Under the pieces are notes generated by a model, which did not search any database, was not told the origin of the DNA, and saw nothing but the letters and a program-made list of their open reading frames with translations. Source: Variovorax sp. KK3 (GTDB lineage: Bacteria > Pseudomonadota > Gammaproteobacteria > Burkholderiales > Burkholderiaceae_C). From it: a DNA stretch of 60,524 nucleotides. The position numbers and the translations under genes are program-made. Shown piece after piece: positions 35,419-44,034 of this stretch; position 1 is the stretch's first letter; each line of letters starts with the position of its first letter. Location of the stretch: contig NZ_LYVO01000041.1 in the NCBI RefSeq assembly GCF_001984055.1, positions 1 to 60,524 on the forward strand, read 5' to 3'.

Positions 35419-36333
35419 TCACGTGCGCGGCCTGGACGCCGCTGCGTCGCCTTCGGCCCAGTGCTCGATCGACGTCACCAGCTCGGTCATGTCGCGCTGC
35501 ATGCCGTCTTGACGGCCGGCGAAGTTCCAGAGCTGGCGCACGGTGTTGCCCACCCACATCGGCACGCCGAGCGCCTCGCACTCTTCCACGGCCAGGCCGA
35601 TGTCCTTGCACACGCTGGCGATCGGAAAGCCGAAGTCGAAGGTGCGCGGCATCACCTGCTTCATGAACTTGTCCTGCGACGCGCCGCTGCGCCCGCTGCC
35701 CGCATTGATGGCGGCCATCATCACTTCGGGGTCGAGCCCGCCGCGCACGCCGGCCACGAAAGCCTCGGACGTGATGGCGAAGGCGGTCGACGACAGCATG
35801 TTGTTGAGCAGCTTCAGCAGCTGCGCCTGCCCTGCCTGCGGGCCCACCATGAAGAGCTTGCCGAAGGCTTCGAGCAGCTCGCGCACTTCTGCCACCGCTT
35901 CGGGCTTGCCGGCGACCATCACCGCCAACGTCCCCTTTTGCGCACCGGCGGCGCCTCCGCTGACCGGCGCATCGACCAGGTCGATGTCGTGCTCCAGCAG
36001 TTGCGCCGCTGCATGGCGGGTGGCGCGCGAGCCCACGGTCGACAGGTCGACCATGATGCGCACCGCCTTGCCCTCCTTCACTCCGCCGGCGCCGAGCGCC
36101 ACCTCGGTGAAGATGGCCGGTGACGGCAGGCTGGTGAAGACGATCTCGGCCTCGTCGACCACCTGCGAGATGCTCGCCGCGGCCTTCGCACCTTCGCCCA
36201 CGAGCGCTGCCACGGCCCGCTCGCTCTTGTCGTAGACCACCAGCTGGTGGCCCTTGCCGATCAGATGCTTCGCGATCGGGTTGCCCATCACGCCGACGCC
36301 GATGAATCCCAGGGTCTTGATGTCTGTTGACAT
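35419..36333 (-). CDS. 3-hydroxyisobutyrate dehydrogenase-family NAD(P)-dependent oxidoreductase
   Basis: This 304-aa beta-hydroxyacid dehydrogenase shows the Rossmann motif GFIGVGVMGNPIAKHL at residues 9-24, the substrate motif DAPVSGGAAGAQKG, and the catalytic Lys region QLLKLLNNML. Relatives include 3-hydroxyisobutyrate dehydrogenase, tartronate semialdehyde reductase and L-threonate dehydrogenase. The specific substrate is not determinable here. Genomic neighbours (lactonase, CMD, PrpD) suggest a role in degrading an organic acid. Confidence 0.88.
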   Translation of the reverse strand: MSTDIKTLGFIGVGVMGNPIAKHLIGKGHQLVVYDKSERAVAALVGEGAKAAASISQVVDEAEIVFTSLPSPAIFTEVALGAGGVKEGKAVRIMVDLSTVGSRATRHAAAQLLEHDIDLVDAPVSGGAAGAQKGTLAVMVAGKPEAVAEVRELLEAFGKLFMVGPQAGQAQLLKLLNNMLSSTAFAITSEAFVAGVRGGLDPEVMMAAINAGSGRSGASQDKFMKQVMPRTFDFGFPIASVCKDIGLAVEECEALGVPMWVGNTVRQLWNFAGRQDGMQRDMTELVTSIEHWAEGDAAASRPRT

Positions 36334-36352
36334 GGTGATGCGTCCTCCGGGC

Positions 36353-36730
36353 TCAGAGGCCCATCTCCTTGAACACCTGCTTCGCGATCTTGAACGAGCC
36401 GAGGCCCGCAGGCATGCCGCAGTAGATGGCGACCTGCAGGAAGGCTTCCTGGATCTCGTCCTTGGTCACGCCGTTGTTGAGGGCGCCGCGCACGTGCGTG
36501 GCAAGCTCCTCGGGCCGGTTCAGCGCCGCGATCATGCCGAGGTTGAGCAGGCTGCGCGCCCGGCGGTCCAGGCCCGGCCGCGCCCACACGTCGCCCCAGC
36601 AGTACTGCGTGACCAGTTCCTGCATCGGCATGCTGAAATCGTCGGCGCCCTTGAGCGATGCATCGACGTAAGCGTCGCCCACCACTTCGCGGCGGATCTT
36701 CAGGCCCGTGTCGAACAGTTCCTGGTTCAT
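36353..36730 (-). CDS. Carboxymuconolactone decarboxylase-family protein
   Basis: This 125-aa protein matches the CMD family: YCWGDVWARPGLDRRARSLLNLGM (key pieces WARPGLD and RSLLNLGMIAALNR), HVRGALNNGVTKDEI and AFLQVAIYCGMPAGL. True 4-carboxymuconolactone decarboxylase (PcaC) is of this length and has the His and acidic residues seen here. No other protocatechuate-branch genes are in the window, so a related decarboxylation or isomerisation is equally possible. It is third in the operon. Confidence 0.87.
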   Translation of the reverse strand: MNQELFDTGLKIRREVVGDAYVDASLKGADDFSMPMQELVTQYCWGDVWARPGLDRRARSLLNLGMIAALNRPEELATHVRGALNNGVTKDEIQEAFLQVAIYCGMPAGLGSFKIAKQVFKEMGL

Positions 36731-36772
36731 GGTGTGTCTTCCTTCAGAGCTAGGGGATTGGGAAATGCCGGG

Positions 36773-38125
36773 TCAGGTGCGGCCGGCGGCCAGCGGCATC
36801 AGCGCACCGGCATCGTCGGCCGTGTCGAGCGACCACAGCGCGTCGATCAGCGGGTCGGGTGCGCAGCCGCTGCCGCCCCAGGCGGCCAGCGTCCGGAGCT
36901 TGCGTGCGAGGTCTTCGTCGGTCAACGGTGCGCCCAGGCTGCCGCGTGCGGCGTCCACGCGGTGCGACACCGTGTCGCCGCCGCGAAGATGAAGCGTGAC
37001 CTGCGCCGCCTCGATGCCATAGCGCGCATCGTCGACGAAGCGCACCTTGGCGCCCAGATCGCGCCACGCCGGGTCGGCCACACAGGCATCGCTGAACTCG
37101 TCCAGCCCTGCCCTGCCGAGCGTCAGGCAGACCGCCACCGCATGCTGCGCGCTGACCTGCGCCTCTCGGCCCGAGCGCGGCGCGGGCCGGTCGGTGCGTT
37201 CGCGCAGCAGCGGGTGGCCGGTCAGGGCGACGGCTTCCACCTCGTCGAGCATGCGGCGCGCGCTCTCGTGCAGTGCGAGACAAGCTTCGATGACCGGGTT
37301 GAGCACCACGCCGCACGGATAAGGCTTGTAGGTGTTCTTCATGAGCTCCCAGCGTTCGCCGAGGCCCTGCGCCACGCCTTGCAGGTCGGGTTGTTCGCCC
37401 GTCACCCGCAAAAAGCCGCGCGACCCTTCCACCGGTTGCGCCGGGCCCTGGAAGCCGCGAGCCGCCAACAGTGCAGACAGCAGCCCATTGGACGCAGCGT
37501 TGCCCACGCCGATGCTCTTGGCCATGCTGCCGAGGTTTTCCACCAGGCCACCCGATTGCGCAGCGGCGTTGCCGAGCGACCAGAGCACGCCCTGCGCTTC
37601 CAGGCCCAGCACGCGCGCACTGGCCGCGGCAGCGCCGAAGACGCCGCAGGTCGACGTGATGTGCCAGCCGCGCTGGTAGTGCCCCGGCGAGATCGCGTTG
37701 CCCAGCCGGCATTCCACCTCGACACCGAGGACGAAGGCCAGCAGCAGTTCGCGCCCCGACAACCGCCGCGTCTGCGCGAGCGCGAGCAGTGCCGGCGCGA
37801 CCGGCGCGGTCGGGTGGATGATGGTCGGCACGTGGGTGTCGTCGAAGTCGAAGACGTTGCCGCTCATCGCGTTCAACGACGCGGCATGCAGCGCGTCGGT
37901 CTGCTCCGTCCGCCCGATCACGGTGCAGCCGGCGCCGCTGCGAAATCCGGAAAACACGGACGAGGCCGCTTCGATCGCCGGGTCGCGGCAGCCTGCCAGG
38001 GCCGTGGCGAAGAAATTCACCAGCGCGCGCTTGGCCTCGTGCCGCACCGCCTCGGGCAGTTCGTCCCATCGCGTGCGAACCACGAAGCGCGACAGCGCCG
38101 CGCTGATCTCGTTCGAGCCCTCCAT
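36773..38125 (-). CDS. MmgE/PrpD-family protein (2-methylcitrate dehydratase-like)
   Basis: This 450-aa protein shows the MmgE/PrpD landmarks: AKRALVNFFATALAGC, NVFDFDDTHVPTIIHPTAPV (pieces FDFDDTH and IIHPTAP), HYQRGWHITSTCGVFGAAAA, and the C-terminal KPYPCGVVLNPVIEA. The family covers dehydratases, isomerases and decarboxylases of tricarboxylic and related acids (2-methylcitrate, cis-aconitate, iminodisuccinate). The ATG at 38125 was chosen. One seven codons upstream (38146) has GGAGG close by and would overlap the SDR gene by 16 bases. Confidence 0.87.
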   Translation of the reverse strand: MEGSNEISAALSRFVVRTRWDELPEAVRHEAKRALVNFFATALAGCRDPAIEAASSVFSGFRSGAGCTVIGRTEQTDALHAASLNAMSGNVFDFDDTHVPTIIHPTAPVAPALLALAQTRRLSGRELLLAFVLGVEVECRLGNAISPGHYQRGWHITSTCGVFGAAAASARVLGLEAQGVLWSLGNAAAQSGGLVENLGSMAKSIGVGNAASNGLLSALLAARGFQGPAQPVEGSRGFLRVTGEQPDLQGVAQGLGERWELMKNTYKPYPCGVVLNPVIEACLALHESARRMLDEVEAVALTGHPLLRERTDRPAPRSGREAQVSAQHAVAVCLTLGRAGLDEFSDACVADPAWRDLGAKVRFVDDARYGIEAAQVTLHLRGGDTVSHRVDAARGSLGAPLTDEDLARKLRTLAAWGGSGCAPDPLIDALWSLDTADDAGALMPLAAGRT

Positions 38126-38130
38126 GCCGC

Positions 38131-38910
38131 TCAGCTCGCCAGCCATCCCGCCTCCACGGGCATCACGGCCCCGGTGATCTCGCCGCCCGCCGGGCCGCAC
38201 AGGAACACCAGCATCTGCGCCACGTGGGCCGCGTCGATGAAGCGGTGCGTCGGCTGCTTGCCCTGCAGGAACTGCTGCGTGGCGCGCTCGCGCGACAGTC
38301 CGGTCTCTTCCATCAGCGCGTCGATGCGCAGCTCGCTGGTCGGCGTCAACACGGCACCCGGACAGATGGCGTTGCAGGTGATGCCCTGGTTGATCGTCTC
38401 CATCGCCACGGCGCGCGTCATGCCGATCAGCGCCGTCTTTGTCGTGACGTAGTCGACGCGATTGGCGATGCCGCGCGAGCCGTACACCGAGGTCATGTTG
38501 AAGATGCGGCCCCAGCCGCGTGCCCGCATGCCGGGCAGGCTGAGCCGGATGGTGTGGAACGCGGCGCTCAGGTTCACCGCGAGCGCACGGTCCCAGCACT
38601 CGACGGGAAAGGCATCGATGGCGGCGAAGTGCCGTGTCACCGCGTTGTTGACCAGCACGTCGATGCCACCGTGGCGCTCGTGCACGTCGCGCACAAGCTT
38701 CTCGGTGGCGGCCGCGTCCGTCAGGTCGACCTGCATGTAGCTGGCCACCACGCCGTGCGCCTGCGCCAACTCTGCCGCGCGGCCGCGCACGCCCTCTTCC
38801 GGCTCGATCCCATGCAGGACCACGTTGCAACCCGCACGCGCCAGCTCCTGGGCCACCGCGAAGCCGAGCCCTCCCGACGAGCCGGTGATCAGTGCTGTCT
38901 TACCCTTCAT
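38131..38910 (-). CDS. SDR-family oxidoreductase (3-hydroxybutyrate dehydrogenase-like)
   Basis: This 259-aa classical SDR shows TGSSGGLG near residue 10, VLVNNAV, the catalytic Ser in MTSVYGSRG and YVTTK, then CPGAVLTPTSE and a C-terminal GEITGAVMPVEAGW. The arrangement of the C-terminal half (LQGKQPTHRFIDAAHVAQM) recalls D-3-hydroxybutyrate dehydrogenases. It is the first gene of the six-gene operon, and a LacI-type operator lies 44 bases before its start. Confidence 0.87.
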   Translation of the reverse strand: MKGKTALITGSSGGLGFAVAQELARAGCNVVLHGIEPEEGVRGRAAELAQAHGVVASYMQVDLTDAAATEKLVRDVHERHGGIDVLVNNAVTRHFAAIDAFPVECWDRALAVNLSAAFHTIRLSLPGMRARGWGRIFNMTSVYGSRGIANRVDYVTTKTALIGMTRAVAMETINQGITCNAICPGAVLTPTSELRIDALMEETGLSRERATQQFLQGKQPTHRFIDAAHVAQMLVFLCGPAGGEITGAVMPVEAGWLAS

Positions 38911-38953
38911 GCTCAATCATCCGATCCCAAAGTGTGCTGGCCGCCATCGCGTT

Positions 38954-38969
38954 GTGATAGCGGTAACAT
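38954..38969 (-). promoter_or_regulatory. LacI-type operator and promoter of the SDR-PrpD operon
   Basis: The + strand reads GTGATAGCGGTAACAT, one of four copies of a shared near-palindrome in this island. On the - strand a promoter-like TTGCAC, 17 bases, TAATGT lies next to it, with the operator just downstream of the -10. Repression by the LacI-type protein encoded at 39030-40052 is inferred from adjacency and the repeated motif. Confidence 0.7.
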
Positions 38970-39029
38970 TATCGGAAAAAGAAGGGGCGTGCAAGTAGTT
39001 TCGCCCTGCCCGGCTCGGCGGGCCGGGCT

Positions 39030-40052
39030 TCAGGTGCTTTCGCGCTGGATGACTTCGAAGCCGAGGTCGAGGCGAACCGCGTCGCCCGTGCCCCGCACCC
39101 TGTCCAGCAAGGCCTCGGCGCTGCGGCGGCCGATCTCCAGCCGCGGCAGCCGCAGGCAGGTCAGCCGCGGCACCGTGTGCTGCAGGATGTCGAGGTCGTC
39201 GAAGCCGGCGATCGCGATGCGGCCGGGCACTTTCCACCCGCGCCGCTGCGCCTCGAACAGCGCCCCGATGGCCAGCACGTCGCCGGCGAAGAAGATGGCG
39301 TCGACGTCGGGCGCGCGCGACATCATGTCGACCATCGCGTGGGCGCCCGAGGTCAGGCCCGGCCCCACCTCGCTGAGCAGTGAGGCATCCTTCGGCAGGC
39401 CCAGCGACTTGAGCGCCGCCAGGTGCCCGCGCAGGCGCTCGCGCGCGCGACGGTTGATCTTGGTGTCGAGGCTGACGAAGCCGATGCGCTTGTAGCCGCG
39501 CGCCGCCAGGTGCAGCGTCATGGCCTTCGCGGCTTCGGCATTCGAATAGCTGGCCACCATGTCGATGGGACTGCGTGGGATGTCGCCGGTCTCGATCACC
39601 GGCACGCCGGCGCGCTCGATCATTTCGAGCGCCCGCGGCGTGTGGTCGGTGTTGTGCAGGATCAGCCCGCAGACGCGCTGCGCGAGGAAGGCGCCGATCA
39701 GCGCCTCTTCTTCCTGCATCGAATAGCCGCTGTCGGCGAGCATCAGGTGCATGCCGGCCGTGCGCAGCACGTCGGCCGAGCCCTTGAGCGTTTCGGCGTA
39801 GAGCGAGTTCTGGATGCTGGGCACGATCTGCCCGACCACGCTCGACCGGTTCGACGCCAGGTTCGCCGCGATGCTGTTGGGCACGTAGCCGATCTTCTTG
39901 ACGGCGTCGAGCACCGTCTTTCGCGTCTCCTCGGAAAGCCGCTGCGGCTCGCGCAGCGCGCGCGACACCGTCATCAACGACACGCCGGCCGCCTTGGCCA
40001 CGTCGCGCATGCGGGCGCCCTGCCCGCCCGAACGAACCCTGCCCTCAGCCAT
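39030..40052 (-). CDS. LacI/GntR-family transcriptional regulator of the catabolic island
   Basis: This 340-aa regulator shows a LacI HTH at about residues 14-60 (MRDVAKAAGVSLMTVSRALR, LSEETRKTVLDAVKKIGYVPN, then the hinge NLASNRSSVVGQIVPS). A periplasmic-binding-like core follows (AFLAQRVCGLILHN, AIFFAGDVLAIGALFEAQRR, GRIAIAGFDDLDI). The hinge and core resemble gluconate-type GntR regulators, which bind palindromes with a central CG, as in the four sites found here. The ATG at MAEGRVRSGG was preferred over an in-frame start 17 codons upstream. It sits between two of the units it probably controls. Confidence 0.92.
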   Translation of the reverse strand: MAEGRVRSGGQGARMRDVAKAAGVSLMTVSRALREPQRLSEETRKTVLDAVKKIGYVPNSIAANLASNRSSVVGQIVPSIQNSLYAETLKGSADVLRTAGMHLMLADSGYSMQEEEALIGAFLAQRVCGLILHNTDHTPRALEMIERAGVPVIETGDIPRSPIDMVASYSNAEAAKAMTLHLAARGYKRIGFVSLDTKINRRARERLRGHLAALKSLGLPKDASLLSEVGPGLTSGAHAMVDMMSRAPDVDAIFFAGDVLAIGALFEAQRRGWKVPGRIAIAGFDDLDILQHTVPRLTCLRLPRLEIGRRSAEALLDRVRGTGDAVRLDLGFEVIQREST

Positions 40053-40164
40053 GGCCGGCCCCTGCGTCCGCGTCGCCGCCGCCCCTGCGCGCCGCAGGTG
40101 CACCCTGGAACTTGTGATTCTTCATCCGGGAAATGATAAGTGACAGGCCCGGTGACAGCCATTT

Positions 40165-40180
40165 ATGATAGCGGTATCAT
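40165..40180 (+). promoter_or_regulatory. LacI-type operator and promoter of the lactonase unit
   Basis: ATGATAGCGGTATCAT is the most symmetrical copy of the shared site: ATGATA and TATCAT are exact inverted arms around GCGG. A GTGACA at 40152-40157 with TATCAT 17 bases later forms a plausible -35/-10 for the + strand gene at 40217, so bound repressor would cover the -10. The site also lies 113 bases before the regulator start, which allows autoregulation. Confidence 0.75.
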
Positions 40181-40216
40181 GATTCGCATCGATTCTCGAA
40201 CCGGACGCGCGAACCC

Positions 40217-41017
40217 ATGACAGACGCTCTCCCCGACTACCAGGTCTACGCCATCAAGTACGCCCATCACGACCGCATGTCGTCGGCCAACTTCATCGGC
40301 GGCGACAGCCACGACGTGCCCATGCCGCTCGACTACTTCGTCTGGGCCGTGGTCGGCGCGTCGCGCACCTTCCTGGTCGACACCGGCTTCGACCAGGCGG
40401 GCGCTGCCAAGCGCGGCCGTGTGATCACCCGCCCCATCGACGAAGGCCTGAAGGCGATCGGCATCGACGCCGCCGCGGTCGAAGACGTGATCGTGACCCA
40501 CATGCACTACGACCATGCCGGCAACCGCGAGCTGTTTCCGCGCGCACGCTATCACCTGCAGGACCGCGAGATGGCCTACTGCACCGGCCGCTGCATGTGT
40601 CATCCCACGCTGAGCCATCCATTCGAGGTCGAGGACGTCGCCAGCATGGTGCGGCGGGTGTTCGACGGACGCGTGCGCTTTCACGACGGCGATTCGGACG
40701 TGGCGCCCGGGCTGAGCGTGCATCGCGTCGGCGGCCACACCAACGGCCTGCAGGTGGTGCGCGTCCACACGCGGCTGGGCTGGCTCGTGCTGGCTTCGGA
40801 CGCATCGCACCTGTACGCCAACATGGACCAGCAGAGGCCCTTCCCGGTGGTCTACAACGTCGGCGACATGCTCGAAGGCTATGCCCGGGTGCATGCGCTC
40901 GCCGATGCCCCGCAGCTCGTCGTGCCGGGGCACGACCCCGAAGTGCTGCGCCGCTTCGCCGCCGGCAGCCGCGAGCACGAGGGCTGGATCGTGCGGCTCG
41001 ACTCGCCTGCGCACTGA
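40217..41017 (+). CDS. Metallo-beta-lactamase-fold hydrolase, N-acyl homoserine lactonase-like
   Basis: This 266-aa protein has the MBL metal motif THMHYDHAGN (HxHxDH), a downstream metal His in VGGHTNGLQVV, an Asp in ASDASHLYANM, and the final His in VPGHDPEVLRR. The opening YFVWAVVGASRTFLVDTGF and the overall length match the AHL-lactonase-like subgroup. Because it is embedded in a catabolic regulon with a LacI operator at its promoter, hydrolysis of a pathway lactone is as likely as quorum quenching. The ABM-like gene follows in the same unit. Confidence 0.85.
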   Translation: MTDALPDYQVYAIKYAHHDRMSSANFIGGDSHDVPMPLDYFVWAVVGASRTFLVDTGFDQAGAAKRGRVITRPIDEGLKAIGIDAAAVEDVIVTHMHYDHAGNRELFPRARYHLQDREMAYCTGRCMCHPTLSHPFEVEDVASMVRRVFDGRVRFHDGDSDVAPGLSVHRVGGHTNGLQVVRVHTRLGWLVLASDASHLYANMDQQRPFPVVYNVGDMLEGYARVHALADAPQLVVPGHDPEVLRRFAAGSREHEGWIVRLDSPAH

Positions 41018-41030
41018 CGAGGAGCAGCGC

Positions 41031-41360
41031 ATGGAATGCATGGTCTTGATCCGCCGCTTGATCAGGCCCGAGCGCGAGCAGGATTTCCTGGCCTGGCACC
41101 ACGCCCAGGCCGTGCCCCGACACGAGGGCTTCATCGGCAAGACGCTGACCCGGCTCGACGACATGTCGGCGCTGCCGCCCGGGCTCAACAGCTTCCACGT
41201 GGGCGGCAACCCCGGCTGCGCCACGTACATCATGGTGGAGCGCTGGCAGTCGATCGAGGCCTTCCGCGCCTACGTGCCGAAGGCGAGCACCGCCGACCAG
41301 GACGAGTTCGAGGCCGTGCCCCGCCAGCGCGTGATCCTCTCCGTGGTCCAGGACCTCTAG
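41031..41360 (+). CDS. Small antibiotic-biosynthesis-monooxygenase-like (dimeric alpha+beta barrel) protein
   Basis: This 109-aa protein starts at MECMVLIRRLIRPE with GAGGAG upstream, 13 bases after the lactonase stop. The pattern LIRPEREQDFLAWHHAQA, a Pro/Gly-rich loop, YIMVERWQSIEAFRAYV and a closing RQRVILSVVQDL fits the dimeric ferredoxin-like ABM/EthD fold. Such proteins act as cofactor-free oxygenases, isomerases or lactone cyclases. Its stop codon shares the bases CTAG with the stop of the convergent ABC ATPase gene. Confidence 0.65.
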   Translation: MECMVLIRRLIRPEREQDFLAWHHAQAVPRHEGFIGKTLTRLDDMSALPPGLNSFHVGGNPGCATYIMVERWQSIEAFRAYVPKASTADQDEFEAVPRQRVILSVVQDL

Positions 41361-42100
41361 GACCCCATGTACGCCTCGATCACCTGCGGATTGCTGGACA
41401 CTTCCTCGTAGCGCCCTTCCGCCAGCACGCTGCCGCGCTGCAGAACGGTGATGCGGTCGGAAATGCCGGCCACGATGTTCATGTTGTGCTCGACCATGAG
41501 GATGGTCCGCCCGGCCGCCACGCGCTTGATCAGCGCGGTGACGCGCGCCACGTCTTCGAGGCCCATGCCGGCGGTGGGCTCGTCCAGCAGCATCAGCTCG
41601 GGCTCCATGGCCAGCGTGGTCGCGATTTCCAATGCGCGCTTGCGGCCGTAGGGCAGGTCCATGGCCAGGTCGCCCGCGAAGCGCTCCAGGTCGACCTGGG
41701 CCAGCAGTTCCATGGCACGGGCATCCAGCGCCTTCAGCGTGCTGCCGCGCTTCCAGAAGTGGAAGGAAGTGCCCAGCCTGCGCTGCAGGCCGACGCGCAC
41801 GTTCTGCAGCACCGTCATGTGCGAGAACACGGCCGAGATCTGGAAGGAACGGATCACGCCCTGGCGCGCGATCTCCGCCGGCCGCGCGCGGGTGATGTCG
41901 CGGCCGTTGAAGAGGATGCTGCCCGCGCTCGGCTCGAGGAACTTGGTGAGCAGGTTGAAGCAGGTCGTCTTGCCGGCGCCGTTCGGTCCGATCAGCGCAT
42001 GGATGTGCCCGCGCTGCACCTCCAGGTCCACGCCGTCGACAGCCCGGAAGCCGCGAAAATCCTTGCGCAGGCCCTGCGCCTTCAGGATGGCGTCAGGCAT
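41357..42100 (-). CDS. Branched-chain-type ABC transporter ATP-binding protein (LivG-like)
   Basis: This 247-aa ATPase shows Walker A GPNGAGKT, a Q-loop region SFQISAVFSHMTVLQNV, Walker B LMLLDEPTAGM and the H-loop MVEHNMNIV. The signature loop reads LPYGRKRALEIA in place of the usual LSGGQ-type sequence, as in LivG proteins. The longer insertions (LGTSFHFWKRGSTLKA) also mark it as LivG rather than LivF. The start overlaps the permease stop by 8 bases. No LivF partner is encoded in the window. Confidence 0.92.
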   Translation of the reverse strand: MPDAILKAQGLRKDFRGFRAVDGVDLEVQRGHIHALIGPNGAGKTTCFNLLTKFLEPSAGSILFNGRDITRARPAEIARQGVIRSFQISAVFSHMTVLQNVRVGLQRRLGTSFHFWKRGSTLKALDARAMELLAQVDLERFAGDLAMDLPYGRKRALEIATTLAMEPELMLLDEPTAGMGLEDVARVTALIKRVAAGRTILMVEHNMNIVAGISDRITVLQRGSVLAEGRYEEVSSNPQVIEAYMGS

Positions 42101-43088
42101 CGGCGGCCTTGCCCGGCGCGGCCCGCCCGAGCCGCAACACGTGCGCCAGCTCGCCGAGGACACCGCGGCGAAAGGCCAGCACGCAGGCCATGAAGATGAG
42201 GCCGGTCACCAGCGGCACCGAGGTGCCGATCGCCCGGAACCATTCGACGCCGGTCGAGCTGGCCAGCAGGTTGCCGATGTCGCCCAGCTTGTTCTCGAGC
42301 GCGACGATGATCGCGGCGCCGAACACCGGGCCGGCGAAGGTGCCCATGCCGCCCATCAGCGTCATGAGGATCACGTGGCCCGACATGGCCCAGTGCACGT
42401 CCGTCAGCGTGGCCGCGCCGAGCACCACGCTCTTCGTCGCGCCGGCCAGGCCGGCCAGCGCGGCCGACAGCACGAAGGCTGCGAGCTTGTACTTGGCGAT
42501 GTCGTAGCCCAGCGAGACCGCGCGCGGCTCGTTGTCCTTGATGGCCTGAAGCACCTGGCCGAAGGGTGAATGCACGATCCGCATGATCAGCGCGAAGCCG
42601 GCCAGGAAGATCGCGACCACGAAGTAATACATGGCGAGGTCGTTGCGCAGGTCCACCAGCCCGAACAGCGTGCCGCGCGGAATGGATTGCAGGCCATCCT
42701 CGCCGCCGGTGAACGGCGCCTGCAGGTAGAAGAAGTACAGCATCTGCGCGAGCGCCAGCGTGATCATCGAGAAGTACACGCCCTGCCGGCGGATGGCCAG
42801 GCTGCCGATGAAAAGCCCAACGAGTGCCGAGGCTGCGGTGCCGAACAGAATGCCCAGCGGCGTCGGTAGCCCGAGTGACGCCAGCGCGTAGCCGCAGAAA
42901 TAGGCAGCGCCGCCGAAGAAGGTCGCATGCCCGAACGACACGAGCCCGGCGAAGCCGATCAGCAGGTTGAAGGCGCAGGCGAAGAGCGCATAGCACAGCA
43001 CCTTCATCACCAGCACCGGGTACAGGAAGGCCGGCGCCACCAGCAGCGCGAGCACGGCGACGGCGTAGCCCAGCTTTCGAAGGTCCAT
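42093..43088 (-). CDS. Branched-chain-type ABC transporter permease (LivM-like)
   Basis: This 331-aa membrane protein has eight to ten hydrophobic segments and the LivM landmarks FNLLIGFAGLVSFGHATFFG (pieces NLLIGFAGLVSFGHA), GSLAIRRQGVYFSMITLALAQM and SPFGQVLQAIKDNEPRAVSLGYD. The last of these is the cytoplasmic loop that contacts the ATPase. It pairs with the LivH-like permease 10 bases upstream. Confidence 0.92.
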   Translation of the reverse strand: MDLRKLGYAVAVLALLVAPAFLYPVLVMKVLCYALFACAFNLLIGFAGLVSFGHATFFGGAAYFCGYALASLGLPTPLGILFGTAASALVGLFIGSLAIRRQGVYFSMITLALAQMLYFFYLQAPFTGGEDGLQSIPRGTLFGLVDLRNDLAMYYFVVAIFLAGFALIMRIVHSPFGQVLQAIKDNEPRAVSLGYDIAKYKLAAFVLSAALAGLAGATKSVVLGAATLTDVHWAMSGHVILMTLMGGMGTFAGPVFGAAIIVALENKLGDIGNLLASSTGVEWFRAIGTSVPLVTGLIFMACVLAFRRGVLGELAHVLRLGRAAPGKAADA

Positions 43089-43098
43089 CGGCGCGCCT

Positions 43099-43983
43099 CT
43101 ACTTCTCGCGGCCGAACAGGCCCACGGGCCGCAGCATCAGCACGACGGCCATGACGATGAAGACGACCGTGGCCGACAACTGCGGATAGAAGATGCCCAC
43201 CGCGCTCTCGATCAAGCCCAATCCCAGGCCGGTGAGGATCGCGCCGAGGATCGAACTCAGCCCGCCGATGACCACCACCGCGAACACGACCACGATCAGG
43301 TTGGCGCCCATGAGCGGCGAGACCTGCACCATGGGCGCTGCGAGCACGCCGGCAAAGCCCGCCAGGGCCGCGCCGAAGCCGTAGGTCAGCGTCACCATGC
43401 GCGGCACGTTGACGCCGAAGGCTTCGACCAGCTTCGGGTTCTCCGTGCCGGCGCGCAGCGTCGCGCCCAGGCGCGTTTTCTCGATGACGAACCAGGTCGC
43501 GAAGCAGACGACCATGGAGACGGCGACCACCCACGCGCGATAGTTGGGCAGCACCATGAAGCCGATGTCCATCGCGCCCGAGAGCGCATCGGGCGCCGAG
43601 TACGAGCGCCCCGACACGCCGTAGAAGGAATGGAAGAGCCCTTCGAGCGCGAGCGCCAGGCCGATCATCAGCAGCATGCCGTACAGGTGATCGAGCCGGT
43701 AGAGCCGGCGCAGCGTCGTGCGCTCGATGAAGATGCCGAAGGCGCCGATGAGGAGCGGCGCCAGCAGCAGCATCACCCAGTAGCTGAGCCCGAAGTAGTA
43801 AAAGGCCATCCAGGTGACGAAGGCGCCCAGCATGTAGAGCGCGCCGTGCGACAGGTTGATCACGTTGAGCAGGCCGAAGATGATCGCGAGCCCGAGCGAG
43901 AGCAGCGCATAGAAGCAGCCGTTGACCAGCCCGAGGAAAAGCTGCGCCAGCAGGGCCTGCAGCGGGACGCCGAAGAGTTCCAT
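43099..43983 (-). CDS. Branched-chain-type ABC transporter permease (LivH-like)
   Basis: This 294-aa membrane protein has the LivH landmarks GLVNGCFYALLSLGLAIIFGL (pieces NGCFYALLSLGLAIIFG), NLSHGALYMLGAFV, the coupling-loop region TRLGATLRAGTENPKLVEAFG and a C-terminal VFIVMAVVLMLRPVGLFGREK. It forms the heterodimeric channel with the LivM-like protein. Confidence 0.92.
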   Translation of the reverse strand: MELFGVPLQALLAQLFLGLVNGCFYALLSLGLAIIFGLLNVINLSHGALYMLGAFVTWMAFYYFGLSYWVMLLLAPLLIGAFGIFIERTTLRRLYRLDHLYGMLLMIGLALALEGLFHSFYGVSGRSYSAPDALSGAMDIGFMVLPNYRAWVVAVSMVVCFATWFVIEKTRLGATLRAGTENPKLVEAFGVNVPRMVTLTYGFGAALAGFAGVLAAPMVQVSPLMGANLIVVVFAVVVIGGLSSILGAILTGLGLGLIESAVGIFYPQLSATVVFIVMAVVLMLRPVGLFGREK

Positions 43984-44034
43984 GGCCGGTCGCAGAGAGT
44001 GTGCGCGCCGAAAGTCAGGCGCGTTTGCCGAACG

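Noticed and set aside
40217..41017. Naming the MBL-fold enzyme a quorum-quenching lactonase
   Set aside because: The fold and metal motif fit, but its promoter carries the catabolic LacI operator; the substrate cannot be read from sequence.
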